Shown: piece after piece, positions 19,167 to 29,720 of the stretch
Position numbering within the stretch: the stretch's first letter is position 1
Layout: each line of letters begins with the position of its first letter
Assembly (NCBI RefSeq): GCF_033001325.1
Contig: NZ_CP133111.1
Location: forward strand, 1,116,001-1,180,000
Length of the DNA stretch: 64,000 bases
Direction: 5' to 3'
Origin: Rhodopseudomonas sp. BAL398
Lineage (GTDB): Bacteria > Pseudomonadota > Alphaproteobacteria > Rhizobiales > Xanthobacteraceae
Translations under genes and position numbers: made by a program
Notes under the pieces: generated by a model
Seen by the model: the letters and a program-made list of their open reading frames with translations, nothing else
Told to the model about the DNA's origin: nothing
The model's database searches: none

Positions 19167-19922
19167 ATGTCCGTCCGACGTTTGGCCCCGAAAGAACTGC
19201 AGCCCGCGAGCTTCGCCTTCACCGCGGAGAATCTCGCCTGGGCCAAGCGCGAGATCGCGAAATATCCCGAGGGCCGCCAGGCCTCCGCGGTGATCGCGAT
19301 CATGTGGCGGGCGCAGGAGCAGTGCGGCGGCTGGATTCCCGAAGTGGCGATTCGCGCCGTCGCCGACATGCTGCAGATGGCGCACATCCGGGCTTTGGAA
19401 GTCGCGACGTTCTACACGATGTTTCAGCTGCAGCCGGTCGGCAAGAAGGCGCATGTGCAGGTCTGCGGCACCACGCCGTGCCGGCTGCGCGGCGCCGGCG
19501 AACTGATCGAAGTCTGCAAGCACCGGATCAATCACGAGCCGTTCCAACTGTCCGCCGACGAAGATTTCAGCTGGGAGGAGGTCGAGTGTCTCGGCTCCTG
19601 CGTCAACGCCCCGATGGTGCTGATCTGGAAGGACACCTACGAGGATCTGACCGTCGAGAGCTTCGGCAAGCTGCTGGATGGTTTTGCGAGCGGCAACCCG
19701 CCGCAGCCGGGCCCGCAAAACGGCCGGCAGTTTTCCGCGCCGCTGGGCGGTCCGACCACGCTGAAGGATATCGAGACCGCCGGTACCGGCGCAGCCGATG
19801 CGAACAACGGACCGGCGCTGACCGATTCCGAGTCGAAGAAGCCCGGTGCGGCCGCCAATGTTCAGGAACGTCCGGCGCCGAAACCGCCCATGGGCGACGC
19901 TACCGCGAAGGGCAATATGTGA
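19167..19922 (+). CDS. nuoE: NADH-quinone oxidoreductase subunit E
   Basis: The 24-kDa subunit carrying the N1a [2Fe-2S] cluster. Ligands: [12 protein letters not shown] (two Cys, about residues 98-104) and [10 protein letters not shown] (two Cys). 251 residues, longer than the usual 160-200. From about residue 173 it becomes a low-complexity Gly/Pro/Ala-rich tail ([12 protein letters not shown] ... [14 protein letters not shown]) without known domain. The stop overlaps the next start. Confidence 0.96.
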   Translation: MSVRRLAPKELQPASFAFTAENLAWAKREIAKYPEGRQASAVIAIMWRAQEQCGGWIPEVAIRAVADMLQMAHIRALEVATFYTMFQLQPVGKKAHVQVCGTTPCRLRGAGELIEVCKHRINHEPFQLSADEDFSWEEVECLGSCVNAPMVLIWKDTYEDLTVESFGKLLDGFASGNPPQPGPQNGRQFSAPLGGPTTLKDIETAGTGAADANNGPALTDSESKKPGAAANVQERPAPKPPMGDATAKGNM

Positions 19923-20131
19923 TGCAGCGCGGCGCCGTGCTTGACGTTTTTAAAGGTATCGGATTGATGCGTAATCTGCGCTACATCCTGCTGCACGCGG
20001 TGACCGCCAGCGTGTTTATTTTCCTGCTGCAGCGCTACGCGCTCAGTGCGACACTTGAATCAAGCCTGTTGTGGGCGCTGACCTTCGGCGGATGTGCCGC
20101 CGGGCTCGCCTACATGCAATCCAATCGTTGA
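19922..20131 (+). CDS. small hydrophobic protein between nuoE and nuoF
   Basis: 69 residues, starting at an ATG that overlaps the nuoE stop (TGATG), ending 18 bases before nuoF. Two hydrophobic segments (about ILLHAVTASVFIFLLQRYAL and SSLLWALTFGGCAAGLAYM) suggest a two-helix membrane protein. An internal ATG at 19967 (MRNLRYILLH) is an alternative start. No family recognised. Tight spacing on both sides supports translation with the nuo genes. Confidence 0.68.
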   Translation: MQRGAVLDVFKGIGLMRNLRYILLHAVTASVFIFLLQRYALSATLESSLLWALTFGGCAAGLAYMQSNR

Positions 20132-20149
20132 TCGGGGACGCAGCCTGCC

Positions 20150-21475
20150 ATGCTCGACGACAAGGACCGCATCTTCCGCAATCTTTACGGCCTCCACGAC
20201 TGGGGCCTCGAAGGCGCGCGCCGTCGCGGCGCCTGGGACGGCACCAAGGCGATCATCGAAAAGGGCCGCGACTGGATCATCGCCGAAATGAAGGCCTCGG
20301 GTCTGCGTGGCCGCGGCGGCGCCGGATTCCCGACCGGGCTGAAATGGTCGTTCATGCCGAAGGAATCGACCGACGGCCGGCCGAGCTATTTGGTGGTCAA
20401 CGCCGACGAATCCGAGCCCGGCACCTGCAAGGATCGCGAGATCATGCGCCACGATCCGCATCTGCTGATCGAAGGCTGCCTGATCGCCGGCTGCGCGATG
20501 AACGCTCATGTCGGCTACATCTATGTGCGCGGCGAATTCATCCGCGAGCGCGAGCATCTGCAGGCCGCGATCGATCAGGCCTATGAGGCCAAGCTGCTCG
20601 GCAAGGACAATAATAACGGCTGGCCGTTTGACCTCTATGTCGCCCACGGCGCCGGCGCCTATATCTGCGGCGAAGAGACCGCGCTGCTGGAGAGCCTCGA
20701 GGGCAAGAAGGGCATGCCGCGGCTGAAGCCGCCATTCCCGGCCAATGTCGGCCTCTATGGCTGCCCGACCACGGTCAACAATGTCGAATCGATCGCGGTC
20801 GCCCCCGACATTCTGCGGCGCGGCGCGTCGTGGTTCTCCGGGATCGGCCGGCCGAATAATGTCGGCACGAAACTGTTCTGCATTTCCGGCCATGTCGAGC
20901 GGCCCTGCAATGTCGAAGAAGAGATGGGGATTCCGTTCCGCGAGCTGATCGAGCGGCATTGCGGCGGGATCCGCGGCGGCTGGGACAATCTCAAGGCTGT
21001 AATCCCCGGCGGCTCGTCGGTGCGGATGGTGCCGGCTGAACAGATCATCGATACGCCGATGGATTTCGACAGCCTCGGCAAGCTGCGCTCCGGCCTCGGC
21101 ACCGCCGCGGTGATCGTGATGGACAAGTCGACCGATCTGATCGCGGCGATTGCGCGGATCTCGTATTTCTACAAGCATGAGAGCTGCGGCCAGTGCACGC
21201 CGTGCCGCGAAGGCACCGGCTGGATGTGGCGGGTGCTGACCAGAATGGCGGAAGGCCGCGCCCACAAGCGCGAGATCGACATGCTGCTCGAAGTCACCAA
21301 GCAGGTCGAAGGCCACACCATCTGCGCGCTCGGCGACGCCGCGGCGTGGCCGATCCAGGGATTGATCACGCATTTCCGGCATGAGATCGAGGAGCGGATC
21401 GACGCCTATTCGCACCGCGCCGATGTCGACGATGTCGGTATTCTCGATCCCGCCCACATGGTCGCGGCGGAGTAG
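20150..21475 (+). CDS. nuoF: NADH-quinone oxidoreductase subunit F
   Basis: NADH-binding subunit with FMN and the N3 [4Fe-4S] cluster, 441 residues. Visible: [19 protein letters not shown] (NADH/FMN-binding Gly-rich loop), [35 protein letters not shown] and the cluster ligands [15 protein letters not shown] plus a later Cys in HTICALGD. Six bases separate it from nuoG. Confidence 0.98.
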   Translation: MLDDKDRIFRNLYGLHDWGLEGARRRGAWDGTKAIIEKGRDWIIAEMKASGLRGRGGAGFPTGLKWSFMPKESTDGRPSYLVVNADESEPGTCKDREIMRHDPHLLIEGCLIAGCAMNAHVGYIYVRGEFIREREHLQAAIDQAYEAKLLGKDNNNGWPFDLYVAHGAGAYICGEETALLESLEGKKGMPRLKPPFPANVGLYGCPTTVNNVESIAVAPDILRRGASWFSGIGRPNNVGTKLFCISGHVERPCNVEEEMGIPFRELIERHCGGIRGGWDNLKAVIPGGSSVRMVPAEQIIDTPMDFDSLGKLRSGLGTAAVIVMDKSTDLIAAIARISYFYKHESCGQCTPCREGTGWMWRVLTRMAEGRAHKREIDMLLEVTKQVEGHTICALGDAAAWPIQGLITHFRHEIEERIDAYSHRADVDDVGILDPAHMVAAE

Positions 21476-21480
21476 GCCAC

Positions 21481-23556
21481 ATGATCAAACTCATCGTCGA
21501 CGGCAATGAAATCGAAGTCCCGCCGGACTACACGCTGCTGCAGGCCTGCGAGGCCGCGGGCGCCGAGATTCCGCGGTTCTGCTACCATGAGCGGCTGTCG
21601 ATCGCCGGCAATTGCCGGATGTGTCTGGTCGAGGTGAAGGGCACGCCGAAGCCGGTGGCGAGCTGCGCCTGGGGCGTGCGCGATTGCCGTCCGGGTCCGA
21701 AGGGCGAGCCGCCGGAAATCTCGACCCGTTCGCCGATGGTCAAGAAGGCGCGCGAAGGCGTGATGGAATTCCTGCTGATCAATCATCCGCTGGATTGCCC
21801 GATCTGCGATCAGGGCGGCGAATGCGACCTGCAGGACCAGGCGATGGGCTACGGCGTCGATTCCAGCCGCTTTGCAGAGAACAAGCGCGCGGTCGAGGAC
21901 AAATATCTCGGCGTCCTGGTCAAGACCTCGATGAACCGCTGCATCCAGTGCACCCGCTGCGTGCGCTTCGCCTCCGAAGTCTGCGGGCTGCCCGAAATGG
22001 GCGCCACCGGCCGCGGCGAGGATATGGAGATCACCACCTATCTCGAAAGCGCGCTGACCTCGGAATTGCAGGGCAATCTGGTCGACATCTGTCCGGTCGG
22101 GGCGCTGACCTCGAAGCCCTATGCGTTCGCCGCACGGCCTTGGGAGCTCGGCAAGACCCAGTCGATCGACGTGATGGACGCGCTCGGCTCGGCGATCCGG
22201 GTCGACACCCGCGGCCGCGAAGTGATGCGGATTCTGCCGCGCGTCAACGAGGCGGTGAACGAGGAGTGGATCTCCGACAAGACCCGCCACATCGTCGACG
22301 GATTGCGCACCCAGCGGCTCGATCGGCCCTATATCCGAGAAGCCGGCAAGTTGCGCGCGGCGTCGTGGGCGGAAGCGTTCGGCGCGATCGCCGCCAAGCT
22401 CGGCCAGGTCGATGGCAAGCGGATCGGCGCGATCGCCGGCGATCTTGCCGCCGTGGAAGAGATGTTCGCGCTGAAGCAGCTGATGACCATGCTGGGCTCG
22501 GCCAACATCGCCGCGCAGAAAGTCGCGGCGTTCGATCCCAAGGCGGGCCGGGCGTCCTACATCTTCAATCCGACCATCGCCGGCATCGAGCAGGCCGACG
22601 CGCTGCTGATCGTGGGCGCCAATCCGCGCAAGGAAGCCGCCGTCTTCAACGCCCGGATCCGCAAGCGCTGGCGCAGCGGCGCGCTGAAAATCGGCGTGAT
22701 CGGCGAACAGGCCGATCTGACCTACCAATATGATTATCTCGGCGCTGGCGTGGATTCGCTGAGCGATCTCGCCGCCGGCAAGAACGATTTCGCCGAGGTG
22801 CTGAAGAACGCCAAAAACCCGATCATTCTGGTCGGCGCGTCGGCGCTGGCGCGGCACGACGCCGCCGCGGTGCTGGCGCAGGCAGCGAAACTGGCGCTGG
22901 ATCTGGGCGCGGTGAAGGATGGCTGGAACGGCTTCGGCGTGCTGCATGGCGCGGCTTCCAGCGTCGGCGCGCTCGACGTCGGCTTCGCACCCGGCGACAG
23001 CGGTCTCACCGCCGCGCAGATGATCACCGTCGGCACGCTCGACGTGCTGTTCTCGCTGGGCGCCGACGAGATCATGGTGCCGGACGATGTTTTCGTGGTC
23101 TATATCGGCACCCATGGCGACCGCGGCGCGCATCGCGCCGACGTCATCCTGCCGGGCGCCGCCTATACGGAGAAGTCCGGCCTTTACGTCAACACCGAGG
23201 GCAGGGTGCAGATCGCCGAACGCGCCGCGTTCCCACCCGGCGAGGCCCGCGAGGATTGGGCGATCCTGCGCGCGCTGTCGGAGGCGATCGGTCACAAATT
23301 GCCTTATGATTCGCAGAGCGCTTTGCGCAAGGCGCTGTTCGGCGCGGTGCCGCATCTGATGCGGGTCGATCAGATCGAGGCCGGCGACGCCGGCGGCATT
23401 CGCGCACTCGCGGCGCGCGGCGGCAAGGTCGAGAAATCGCCGTTCAGGCCGGCGATCGACGATTATTACATGACCAACCCGATCGCGCGGGCCTCGGCGG
23501 TGATGGCGGAATGTTCGCGCCTGGCCTCCGGGCAGATGCTGACAGCGGCGGAGTGA
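21481..23556 (+). CDS. nuoG: NADH-quinone oxidoreductase subunit G
   Basis: The 75-kDa subunit, 691 residues. An N-terminal ferredoxin-like domain binds N1b (IPRFCYHERLSIAGNCRMCLVEV), followed by the HxxxCxxCxxxxxC site (HPLDCPICDQGGECDLQD) and CIQCTRCVRFASEVCG with ICPVGALTSKP for N4 and N5. A molybdopterin-oxidoreductase-like C-terminal domain lacks the N7 ligands. Confidence 0.98.
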   Translation: MIKLIVDGNEIEVPPDYTLLQACEAAGAEIPRFCYHERLSIAGNCRMCLVEVKGTPKPVASCAWGVRDCRPGPKGEPPEISTRSPMVKKAREGVMEFLLINHPLDCPICDQGGECDLQDQAMGYGVDSSRFAENKRAVEDKYLGVLVKTSMNRCIQCTRCVRFASEVCGLPEMGATGRGEDMEITTYLESALTSELQGNLVDICPVGALTSKPYAFAARPWELGKTQSIDVMDALGSAIRVDTRGREVMRILPRVNEAVNEEWISDKTRHIVDGLRTQRLDRPYIREAGKLRAASWAEAFGAIAAKLGQVDGKRIGAIAGDLAAVEEMFALKQLMTMLGSANIAAQKVAAFDPKAGRASYIFNPTIAGIEQADALLIVGANPRKEAAVFNARIRKRWRSGALKIGVIGEQADLTYQYDYLGAGVDSLSDLAAGKNDFAEVLKNAKNPIILVGASALARHDAAAVLAQAAKLALDLGAVKDGWNGFGVLHGAASSVGALDVGFAPGDSGLTAAQMITVGTLDVLFSLGADEIMVPDDVFVVYIGTHGDRGAHRADVILPGAAYTEKSGLYVNTEGRVQIAERAAFPPGEAREDWAILRALSEAIGHKLPYDSQSALRKALFGAVPHLMRVDQIEAGDAGGIRALAARGGKVEKSPFRPAIDDYYMTNPIARASAVMAECSRLASGQMLTAAE

Positions 23557-23565
23557 GCAGGATCG

Positions 23566-24591
23566 ATGGCTGAATTCTGGACAACCTATCTGTGGCCGTT
23601 GATCATCGTGGTGGGGCAGAGCCTGCTGCTGATCGTGGTGCTGCTGGTCTGCATCGCCTATATCCTGCTGGCCGATCGCAAGATCTGGGCGGCGGTGCAG
23701 ATCCGGCGCGGGCCCAATGTGGTCGGGCCCTTTGGGTTGCTGCAATCCTTCGCCGACCTGTTGAAATTCGTGTTCAAGGAGCCGACCGTTCCGTCGGGCG
23801 CCAACAAGGGCGTGTTCCTTCTGGCGCCGCTGGTGACCTGCGTGCTGGCGCTGTCGGCCTGGGCGGTGATCCCGGTCTCGGCCGGATGGGTGATCGCCGA
23901 TATCAATGTCGGCGTGCTGTATATTCTCGCGGTGTCGTCGCTGTCGGTCTACGGCATCATCATGGCCGGCTGGTCGTCGAATTCGAAATATCCGTTCCTG
24001 GCGGCGCTGCGCTCCGCCGCGCAGATGGTATCCTACGAAGTCTCGATCGGCCTGGTGATCATCTGCGTGCTGCTCTGCGTCGGCTCGCTCAACCTCACCG
24101 CGATCGTCGAAGCGCAGAACACCAAGCTGGGCCTGCTCGGCTGGTATTGGCTGCCGCTGTTTCCGGTGTTCGTGATCTTCTACGTCTCGGCGCTGGCCGA
24201 GACCAACCGTCCGCCATTCGATCTGGTCGAGGCCGAGTCCGAGCTGGTCGCGGGCTTCATGGTGGAATATTCCTCGACGCCCTATCTGCTGTTCATGCTC
24301 GGCGAATACGTCGCCATCACCACGATGTGCGCGATGGGCGCGATCCTGTTCCTCGGCGGCTGGTTGTCGCCGATTCCCTTCGCCCCGTTTACCTGGGTGC
24401 CGGGCATCATCTGGTTCGTGCTGAAACTGTTCTTCATGTTCTTCATGTTTGCGATGGCGAAGGCGATCGTACCGCGCTACCGCTACGACCAATTGATGCG
24501 ACTCGGCTGGAAGGTGTTCCTGCCGCTGTCGCTGGTGATGGTGGTGATCGTCGCCGCCGTGCTTCAATTTGCGGGGCTGGCACCGAAATGA
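23566..24591 (+). CDS. nuoH: NADH-quinone oxidoreductase subunit H
   Basis: Membrane subunit (ND1) forming the quinone entry channel, 341 residues with about eight transmembrane helices. Signatures: [37 protein letters not shown] and [20 protein letters not shown], with the conserved acidic residues facing the quinone chamber. Confidence 0.98.
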   Translation: MAEFWTTYLWPLIIVVGQSLLLIVVLLVCIAYILLADRKIWAAVQIRRGPNVVGPFGLLQSFADLLKFVFKEPTVPSGANKGVFLLAPLVTCVLALSAWAVIPVSAGWVIADINVGVLYILAVSSLSVYGIIMAGWSSNSKYPFLAALRSAAQMVSYEVSIGLVIICVLLCVGSLNLTAIVEAQNTKLGLLGWYWLPLFPVFVIFYVSALAETNRPPFDLVEAESELVAGFMVEYSSTPYLLFMLGEYVAITTMCAMGAILFLGGWLSPIPFAPFTWVPGIIWFVLKLFFMFFMFAMAKAIVPRYRYDQLMRLGWKVFLPLSLVMVVIVAAVLQFAGLAPK

Positions 24592-24598
24592 GGCCGTC

Positions 24599-25087
24599 AT
24601 GAGCGTCAACGCATCCGCCCGTTCGCTACTGCTGACCGAATTCGTATCGGCGTTCTTTCTCGCCATGCGTTATTTCTTCAAGCCGAAGCCGACGTTGAAC
24701 TATCCCTTCGAAAAGGGGCCGATCTCACCGCGCTTTCGCGGCGAGCACGCGCTGCGTCGTTATCCGAACGGCGAGGAACGCTGCATCGCCTGCAAATTGT
24801 GCGAGGCGATCTGCCCGGCGCAGGCGATCACCATCGAGGCCGGACCGCGCCGCAATGACGGCACCCGCCGCACCGTGCGCTATGACATCGACATGGTGAA
24901 ATGCATCTATTGCGGGCTGTGCCAGGAAGCGTGCCCGGTCGACGCCATTGTCGAGGGGCCGAATTTCGAATTCGCCACCGAGACCCGTGAGGAGCTGTAT
25001 TACGACAAGGCGAAACTTCTCGCCAACGGCGACCGCTGGGAACGCGAGATCGCCAAGAGCATCGAACTCGATGCGCCATACCGGTGA
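24599..25087 (+). CDS. nuoI: NADH-quinone oxidoreductase subunit I
   Basis: Carries clusters N6a and N6b. Two ferredoxin motifs, [16 protein letters not shown] and [16 protein letters not shown], each CxxCxxCxxxCP. 162 residues from the ATG at 24599 ([12 protein letters not shown]); the open frame begins 10 codons earlier inside nuoH, but the later ATG matches the family. Confidence 0.98.
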   Translation: MSVNASARSLLLTEFVSAFFLAMRYFFKPKPTLNYPFEKGPISPRFRGEHALRRYPNGEERCIACKLCEAICPAQAITIEAGPRRNDGTRRTVRYDIDMVKCIYCGLCQEACPVDAIVEGPNFEFATETREELYYDKAKLLANGDRWEREIAKSIELDAPYR

Positions 25088-25096
25088 GCTGACGCC

Positions 25097-25735
25097 ATGA
25101 CCATGCCCGCGCTGTTCTTTTATCTCTATGCCTGCACCGCGATCGCCTCCGCGGTGATGGTGATCGTCGCGCGCAATCCCGTGCATTCGGTGCTGTTCCT
25201 GATCCTGGTGTTCGTCAACGCCGCCGGGCTGTTCATGCTGATGGGCGCCGAATTCCTGGCGATGATCCTGATCGTGGTCTATGTCGGCGCGGTCGCGGTG
25301 CTGTTCTTGTTCGTGATCATGATGCTGGATGTCGATTTCAGCCGCTTGCGCGAAGGATTTCTGGAATATCTGCCGTTCGGCCTGTTGATCGGCGTGATCT
25401 TCCTCGCCGAATTGCTGCTGCTGGCGGGCGGCTGGGTCATCAGTCCGACCATCACCCAGGCGATCACCTCGCCGATCCCGGCCAATGTCGGCAATACCGA
25501 GGCGCTCGGGCTGGTGCTCTACACCCGCTACATTCACTACTTCCAGATTTCGGGCCTGATCCTGCTGGTGGCGATGATCGGCGCGATCGTGCTGACGATC
25601 CAGCACAAGAAGAAGGTGAAGCGGCAGAACATCGGCGCGCAGAACGCGCGGACCAAGGACGCGGCGATGGATGTGCGCAAGGTGGCGTCGGGGCAGGGGC
25701 TCAAGGACGCGGACGCGGCGGAGTGGGTGCAATGA
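25097..25735 (+). CDS. nuoJ: NADH-quinone oxidoreductase subunit J
   Basis: Membrane subunit (ND6), 212 residues with five transmembrane helices. [20 protein letters not shown] and the pi-bulge helix region [19 protein letters not shown] are characteristic. A basic and Ala-rich cytoplasmic tail follows the last helix. Its stop overlaps the nuoK start (ATGA). Confidence 0.97.
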   Translation: MTMPALFFYLYACTAIASAVMVIVARNPVHSVLFLILVFVNAAGLFMLMGAEFLAMILIVVYVGAVAVLFLFVIMMLDVDFSRLREGFLEYLPFGLLIGVIFLAELLLLAGGWVISPTITQAITSPIPANVGNTEALGLVLYTRYIHYFQISGLILLVAMIGAIVLTIQHKKKVKRQNIGAQNARTKDAAMDVRKVASGQGLKDADAAEWVQ

Positions 25736-26055
25736 CGGATGCCTTGACGACCATCGGCCTGGGGCACTTCCTCTCGGTCGCCGCCATCCTGTTCACCCTC
25801 GGCACGCTCGGGATCTTCCTGAACCGCAAGAATGTGATCATCATCCTGATGTCGATCGAGCTGATGCTGCTCGCGGTCAACATCAATCTGGTGGCGTTTT
25901 CCAGCTATCTGAACGACATCGTCGGACAGGTGTTCGCCTTGCTGGTGCTCACGGTGGCCGCGGCGGAAGCGGCGATCGGCCTTGCGGTGCTGGTGGTGTA
26001 TTTCCGCAACCGCGGTTCGATCGCGGTTGAAGACATCAACTTGATGAAGGGCTAG
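25732..26055 (+). CDS. nuoK: NADH-quinone oxidoreductase subunit K
   Basis: ND4L homologue, 107 residues and three transmembrane helices. The two conserved membrane glutamates appear in [17 protein letters not shown] and [12 protein letters not shown]. The ATG at 25732 has a GGAG site and couples to nuoJ through ATGA. Confidence 0.97.
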   Translation: MTDALTTIGLGHFLSVAAILFTLGTLGIFLNRKNVIIILMSIELMLLAVNINLVAFSSYLNDIVGQVFALLVLTVAAAEAAIGLAVLVVYFRNRGSIAVEDINLMKG

Positions 26056-26056
26056 G

Positions 26057-26101
26057 GCATGATCCGGGACCACGAGACGCGGTTGTCCGGCCGGATCACG
26101 C
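26057..26101. repeat. dispersed palindromic repeat between nuoK and nuoL
   Basis: GCATGATCCGG and CCGGATCACGC pair over 10 of 11 positions around a 23-base centre. It resembles the GCATGATCCGGAAAA...GATCATGC intergenic repeat that I recall as widespread in Bradyrhizobium and relatives. It occupies most of the 65-base nuoK-nuoL gap and would form a hairpin in the nuo mRNA. Confidence 0.5.
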
Positions 26102-26120
26102 TCGCGCAAAAGGCGCTCGC

Positions 26121-28184
26121 ATGATCCAGGCCATTGTTTTCCTGCCGCTGGTCGGCGCGCTGATTGCTGCCGTCATCGCGCTGGTCGGCGCCCATGCGCG
26201 CCATCCCAGCGGCGACACCCTCGATCATGGCGATGGCCACGGCCACGCCGCGCATGACGATCATGCCCATGCCGCTCATGCCGACGACGATCACGGCCAC
26301 GATCATCCGGTCGAGCCAGCGGCCGCCGGCTCGCGGGTCACCGAAATCATCACCACGGCGCTGCTGCTGATCTCCGCCGGCCTGTCATGGGTGGCGCTGG
26401 TCGATGTCGGCTTCATGCATCACGACGTGCGGATCGCGCTGTTTCCCTGGATCAATTCCGGGGATCTGCAAGTGGCGTGGTCGCTGCGCGTCGATACGTT
26501 GACCGCGGTGATGCTGGTGGTGGTGACCTCGGTGTCGTCGCTGGTTCACCTGTATTCGATCGGCTACATGAATGACGACCCGAACCGGCCGCGGTTCTTC
26601 GGCTATCTGTCGCTGTTCACCTTCGCGATGCTGATGCTGGTGACCGCCGACAATCTGGTGCAGATGTTCTTCGGCTGGGAAGGCGTCGGTCTCGCCAGCT
26701 ATCTGCTGATCGGGTTCTGGTACCAGAAGCCCTCGGCCAATGCCGCGGCGATCAAGGCCTTTGTGGTCAACCGGGTCGGCGATTTCGGCTTCGCGCTCGG
26801 CATTTTCGCGATCTACATGCTGATCGGCTCGACCGATTTCGAAACCATCTTCGCCGGCGCGCCCGGCCTGGTCGGCAAGACCATTCCGCTGTTCGGCTGG
26901 CACGCCGATGCCCTGACCTTGACCTGCCTGCTGCTGTTCATGGGCGCGATGGGCAAGTCGGCCCAGTTCCTGCTGCACACCTGGCTGCCGGACGCGATGG
27001 AAGGCCCGACCCCGGTCTCCGCGCTGATCCACGCCGCCACGATGGTCACCGCTGGTGTATTCATGGTGGCGCGGCTGTCGCCGCTGTTCGAGTTGGCGCC
27101 CGACGCGCAGACCTTCGTGATGTTCATCGGCGGCACCACGGCGTTCTTCGCCGCGACCATCGGCCTGGTGCAGAACGACATCAAGCGGATCATCGCCTAT
27201 TCGACCTGTTCGCAGCTCGGCTACATGTTCGTCGCGATGGGGGCGGGGGCCTATTCGGTCGGCATCTTCCATCTGTTCACCCACGCCTTCTTCAAGGCGC
27301 TGCTGTTCCTGGGCTCGGGCTCGGTGATCCACGCGATGCATCACGAGCAGGACATCCGCCGCATGGGCGGGCTGAAGGACAAGATCCCGTTCACCTATAT
27401 CGCGATGGTGATCGGCACCCTGGCGCTGACCGGCTTTCCGCTCACCGCCGGCTATTTCTCCAAGGACGCGATCATCGAATCCGCCTATGCCTCGCATAAC
27501 CCAATGGCGTTCTACGGCTTCGTCATGACGGTGGTCGCCGCCGGCCTGACCTCGTTCTATTCCTGGCGGCTGATCTTCAAGACCTTCCACGGCGAGCCGC
27601 ATGATCAGGCGCATCATCAGGCCGCTCATGAAAGTCCGTTGCCGATGCTGATCCCGCTGTTCGTGCTGGCGGTCGGCGCGCTGGCGGCGGGTTTCCCGTT
27701 CAAGGAATTGTTCGCCGGGCACGGCATTGAGGAGTTCTTCCGCGACTCGCTGAAGATGAACCCGGAGATTATCGACGCGATGCACCACATTCCGGAAAGC
27801 GTCGCGTTCCTGCCGACGGTGATGATGGTGATCGGCTTCCTGGTGGCGTGGATGTTCTATATTCGAAGGCCGTATCTGCCGGTCGAACTCGCCAATCAGC
27901 ATCAGCTGCTGTACAAATTCCTGCTCAACAAATGGTATTTCGACGAGCTGTATGACCTGATCTTCGTGCGCCCGACCAAATGGCTCGGCCGCTTCCTGTG
28001 GAAGAAGGGCGATGGCCTGATCATCGACGGGCTCGGCCCGGACGGGATTTCGGCGCGGGTGCTGGATGTCACCCGTGGCGTGGTCAGGCTGCAGACCGGC
28101 TATCTCTACCATTATGCTTTCGCGATGCTGATCGGCGTGGCCGGTCTGATTACGTGGTTCATGCTCGGCGTGGGAGGCCAGTGA
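26121..28184 (+). CDS. nuoL: NADH-quinone oxidoreductase subunit L with a His-rich first loop
   Basis: Antiporter-like proton-pumping subunit (ND5), 687 residues. Typical motifs: [54 protein letters not shown] (split by residues in between) and the long lateral helix at the C-terminus. Unusual: between transmembrane helices 1 and 2, residues 25-62 hold 12 histidines with many Asp ([18 protein letters not shown]). A second His cluster ([10 protein letters not shown]) lies near residue 500. The stop overlaps nuoM. Confidence 0.97.
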   Translation: MIQAIVFLPLVGALIAAVIALVGAHARHPSGDTLDHGDGHGHAAHDDHAHAAHADDDHGHDHPVEPAAAGSRVTEIITTALLLISAGLSWVALVDVGFMHHDVRIALFPWINSGDLQVAWSLRVDTLTAVMLVVVTSVSSLVHLYSIGYMNDDPNRPRFFGYLSLFTFAMLMLVTADNLVQMFFGWEGVGLASYLLIGFWYQKPSANAAAIKAFVVNRVGDFGFALGIFAIYMLIGSTDFETIFAGAPGLVGKTIPLFGWHADALTLTCLLLFMGAMGKSAQFLLHTWLPDAMEGPTPVSALIHAATMVTAGVFMVARLSPLFELAPDAQTFVMFIGGTTAFFAATIGLVQNDIKRIIAYSTCSQLGYMFVAMGAGAYSVGIFHLFTHAFFKALLFLGSGSVIHAMHHEQDIRRMGGLKDKIPFTYIAMVIGTLALTGFPLTAGYFSKDAIIESAYASHNPMAFYGFVMTVVAAGLTSFYSWRLIFKTFHGEPHDQAHHQAAHESPLPMLIPLFVLAVGALAAGFPFKELFAGHGIEEFFRDSLKMNPEIIDAMHHIPESVAFLPTVMMVIGFLVAWMFYIRRPYLPVELANQHQLLYKFLLNKWYFDELYDLIFVRPTKWLGRFLWKKGDGLIIDGLGPDGISARVLDVTRGVVRLQTGYLYHYAFAMLIGVAGLITWFMLGVGGQ

Positions 28185-29695
28185 TGACGACCTGGCCCGT
28201 TCTTTCCGTCGTCACTTTCCTGCCGCTGGTCGGCGCCGTGCTGGTGTACCTGCTGGCGCGCGGCAGTGACGAGGCCGCCAACCGCAATGCGCGCTGGATC
28301 GCGCTGTGGACCACGCTGATCACCTTCGCGGTGTCGCTGATCCTCGTGATGCGGTTCGACCAGAGCAATCCGGACTTCCAATTCGTCGAAAAGGCGCCGT
28401 GGATCGCCAACGCCATCACCTATCATATGGGTGTGGACGGCATTTCGCTGCCCTTCGTGATCCTGACCACGGCGTTGATGCCGTTCTGCATCATCGCCAG
28501 CTGGAAATCGATCAAGCTGCGGGTGCGCGAATATATGATCGCGTTCCTGTTCCTCGAAACGCTGATGATCGGCACCTTCTCGGCGCTGGATCTGGTGCTG
28601 TTCTATCTGTTCTTCGAGGGCGGCCTGATCCCGATGTTCCTGATCATCGGGGTGTGGGGCGGTCCGCGCCGGGTCTATGCCTCGTTCAAATTCTTCCTCT
28701 ACACGCTGCTCGGCTCGGTGTTGATGCTGCTGGCGATCATGGCGCTGTACCTGAACGCCGGCACCACCGACATTCCGACGCTGATGCATACGGCCGTGCC
28801 GCGTGGGTTGCAGACCTGGGCGTGGCTGGCGTTCTTCGCGTCCTTCGCCGTGAAGATGCCGATGTGGCCGGTGCACACCTGGCTGCCGGACGCCCATGTC
28901 GAGGCACCGACCGCGGGCTCCGTGGTGCTGGCGGCGATCATGCTGAAGATGGGCGGGTACGGCTTCCTGCGGTTCTCGCTGCCGATGTTTCCGGATGCGT
29001 CGCTGTATTTCACGCCGTTCATGTTCGCCCTGTCGGTGATCGCGATCGTCTACACCTCGCTGGTCGCGCTGATGCAGGAAGACATCAAGAAGCTGATCGC
29101 CTATTCGTCGGTGGCCCATATGGGCTTCGTCACCATGGGGATCTTCGCCGGGACCACCCAGGGCGTCGCCGGCGGCGTGTTCCAGATGATCTCGCACGGC
29201 ATCGTGTCGGGCGCGCTGTTCCTCTGCGTCGGCATCGTCTACGACCGCCTGCATACCCGCGAGATTGCCGCCTATGGCGGGCTGGTCAACCGGATGCCGC
29301 TCTATGCGCTGGTGTTCATGGTGTTCACCATGGCCAATGTCGGGCTGCCGGGCACCTCCGGTTTCGTCGGCGAATTTTTGACGCTGATCGGCACCTTCAA
29401 GGTCTCGCTGCCGACCGCGATGGTGGCCACGCTGGGCGTGATCCTGTCGGCGGCCTATGCATTGTGGTTGTACCGCAAGGTGATCTTCGGGGCGCTGGTG
29501 AAGCCGTCACTGGCCAGCATCAAGGACCTGACCTTGCGTGAAAGCATCATGCTGGCGCCGCTGGTCATCCTCACCCTTCTGTTCGGCGTCTATCCGAAGC
29601 CCGTGCTCGACATGTCGGCGGCTTCGGTGCAACTCCTCGTCACCAATTACGCTGCCGCGACCTCTGCCGTGAAGGCAGCGGCGCTGCTGCATTAA
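28184..29695 (+). CDS. nuoM: NADH-quinone oxidoreductase subunit M
   Basis: Antiporter-like subunit (ND4), 503 residues from the ATG at 28184 that overlaps the nuoL stop. Motifs: [35 protein letters not shown] (conserved membrane Glu), [20 protein letters not shown] and [13 protein letters not shown]. Confidence 0.98.
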   Translation: MTTWPVLSVVTFLPLVGAVLVYLLARGSDEAANRNARWIALWTTLITFAVSLILVMRFDQSNPDFQFVEKAPWIANAITYHMGVDGISLPFVILTTALMPFCIIASWKSIKLRVREYMIAFLFLETLMIGTFSALDLVLFYLFFEGGLIPMFLIIGVWGGPRRVYASFKFFLYTLLGSVLMLLAIMALYLNAGTTDIPTLMHTAVPRGLQTWAWLAFFASFAVKMPMWPVHTWLPDAHVEAPTAGSVVLAAIMLKMGGYGFLRFSLPMFPDASLYFTPFMFALSVIAIVYTSLVALMQEDIKKLIAYSSVAHMGFVTMGIFAGTTQGVAGGVFQMISHGIVSGALFLCVGIVYDRLHTREIAAYGGLVNRMPLYALVFMVFTMANVGLPGTSGFVGEFLTLIGTFKVSLPTAMVATLGVILSAAYALWLYRKVIFGALVKPSLASIKDLTLRESIMLAPLVILTLLFGVYPKPVLDMSAASVQLLVTNYAAATSAVKAAALLH

Positions 29696-29720
29696 ACGCG
29701 GCAGGTCAGGACAAGACGCC

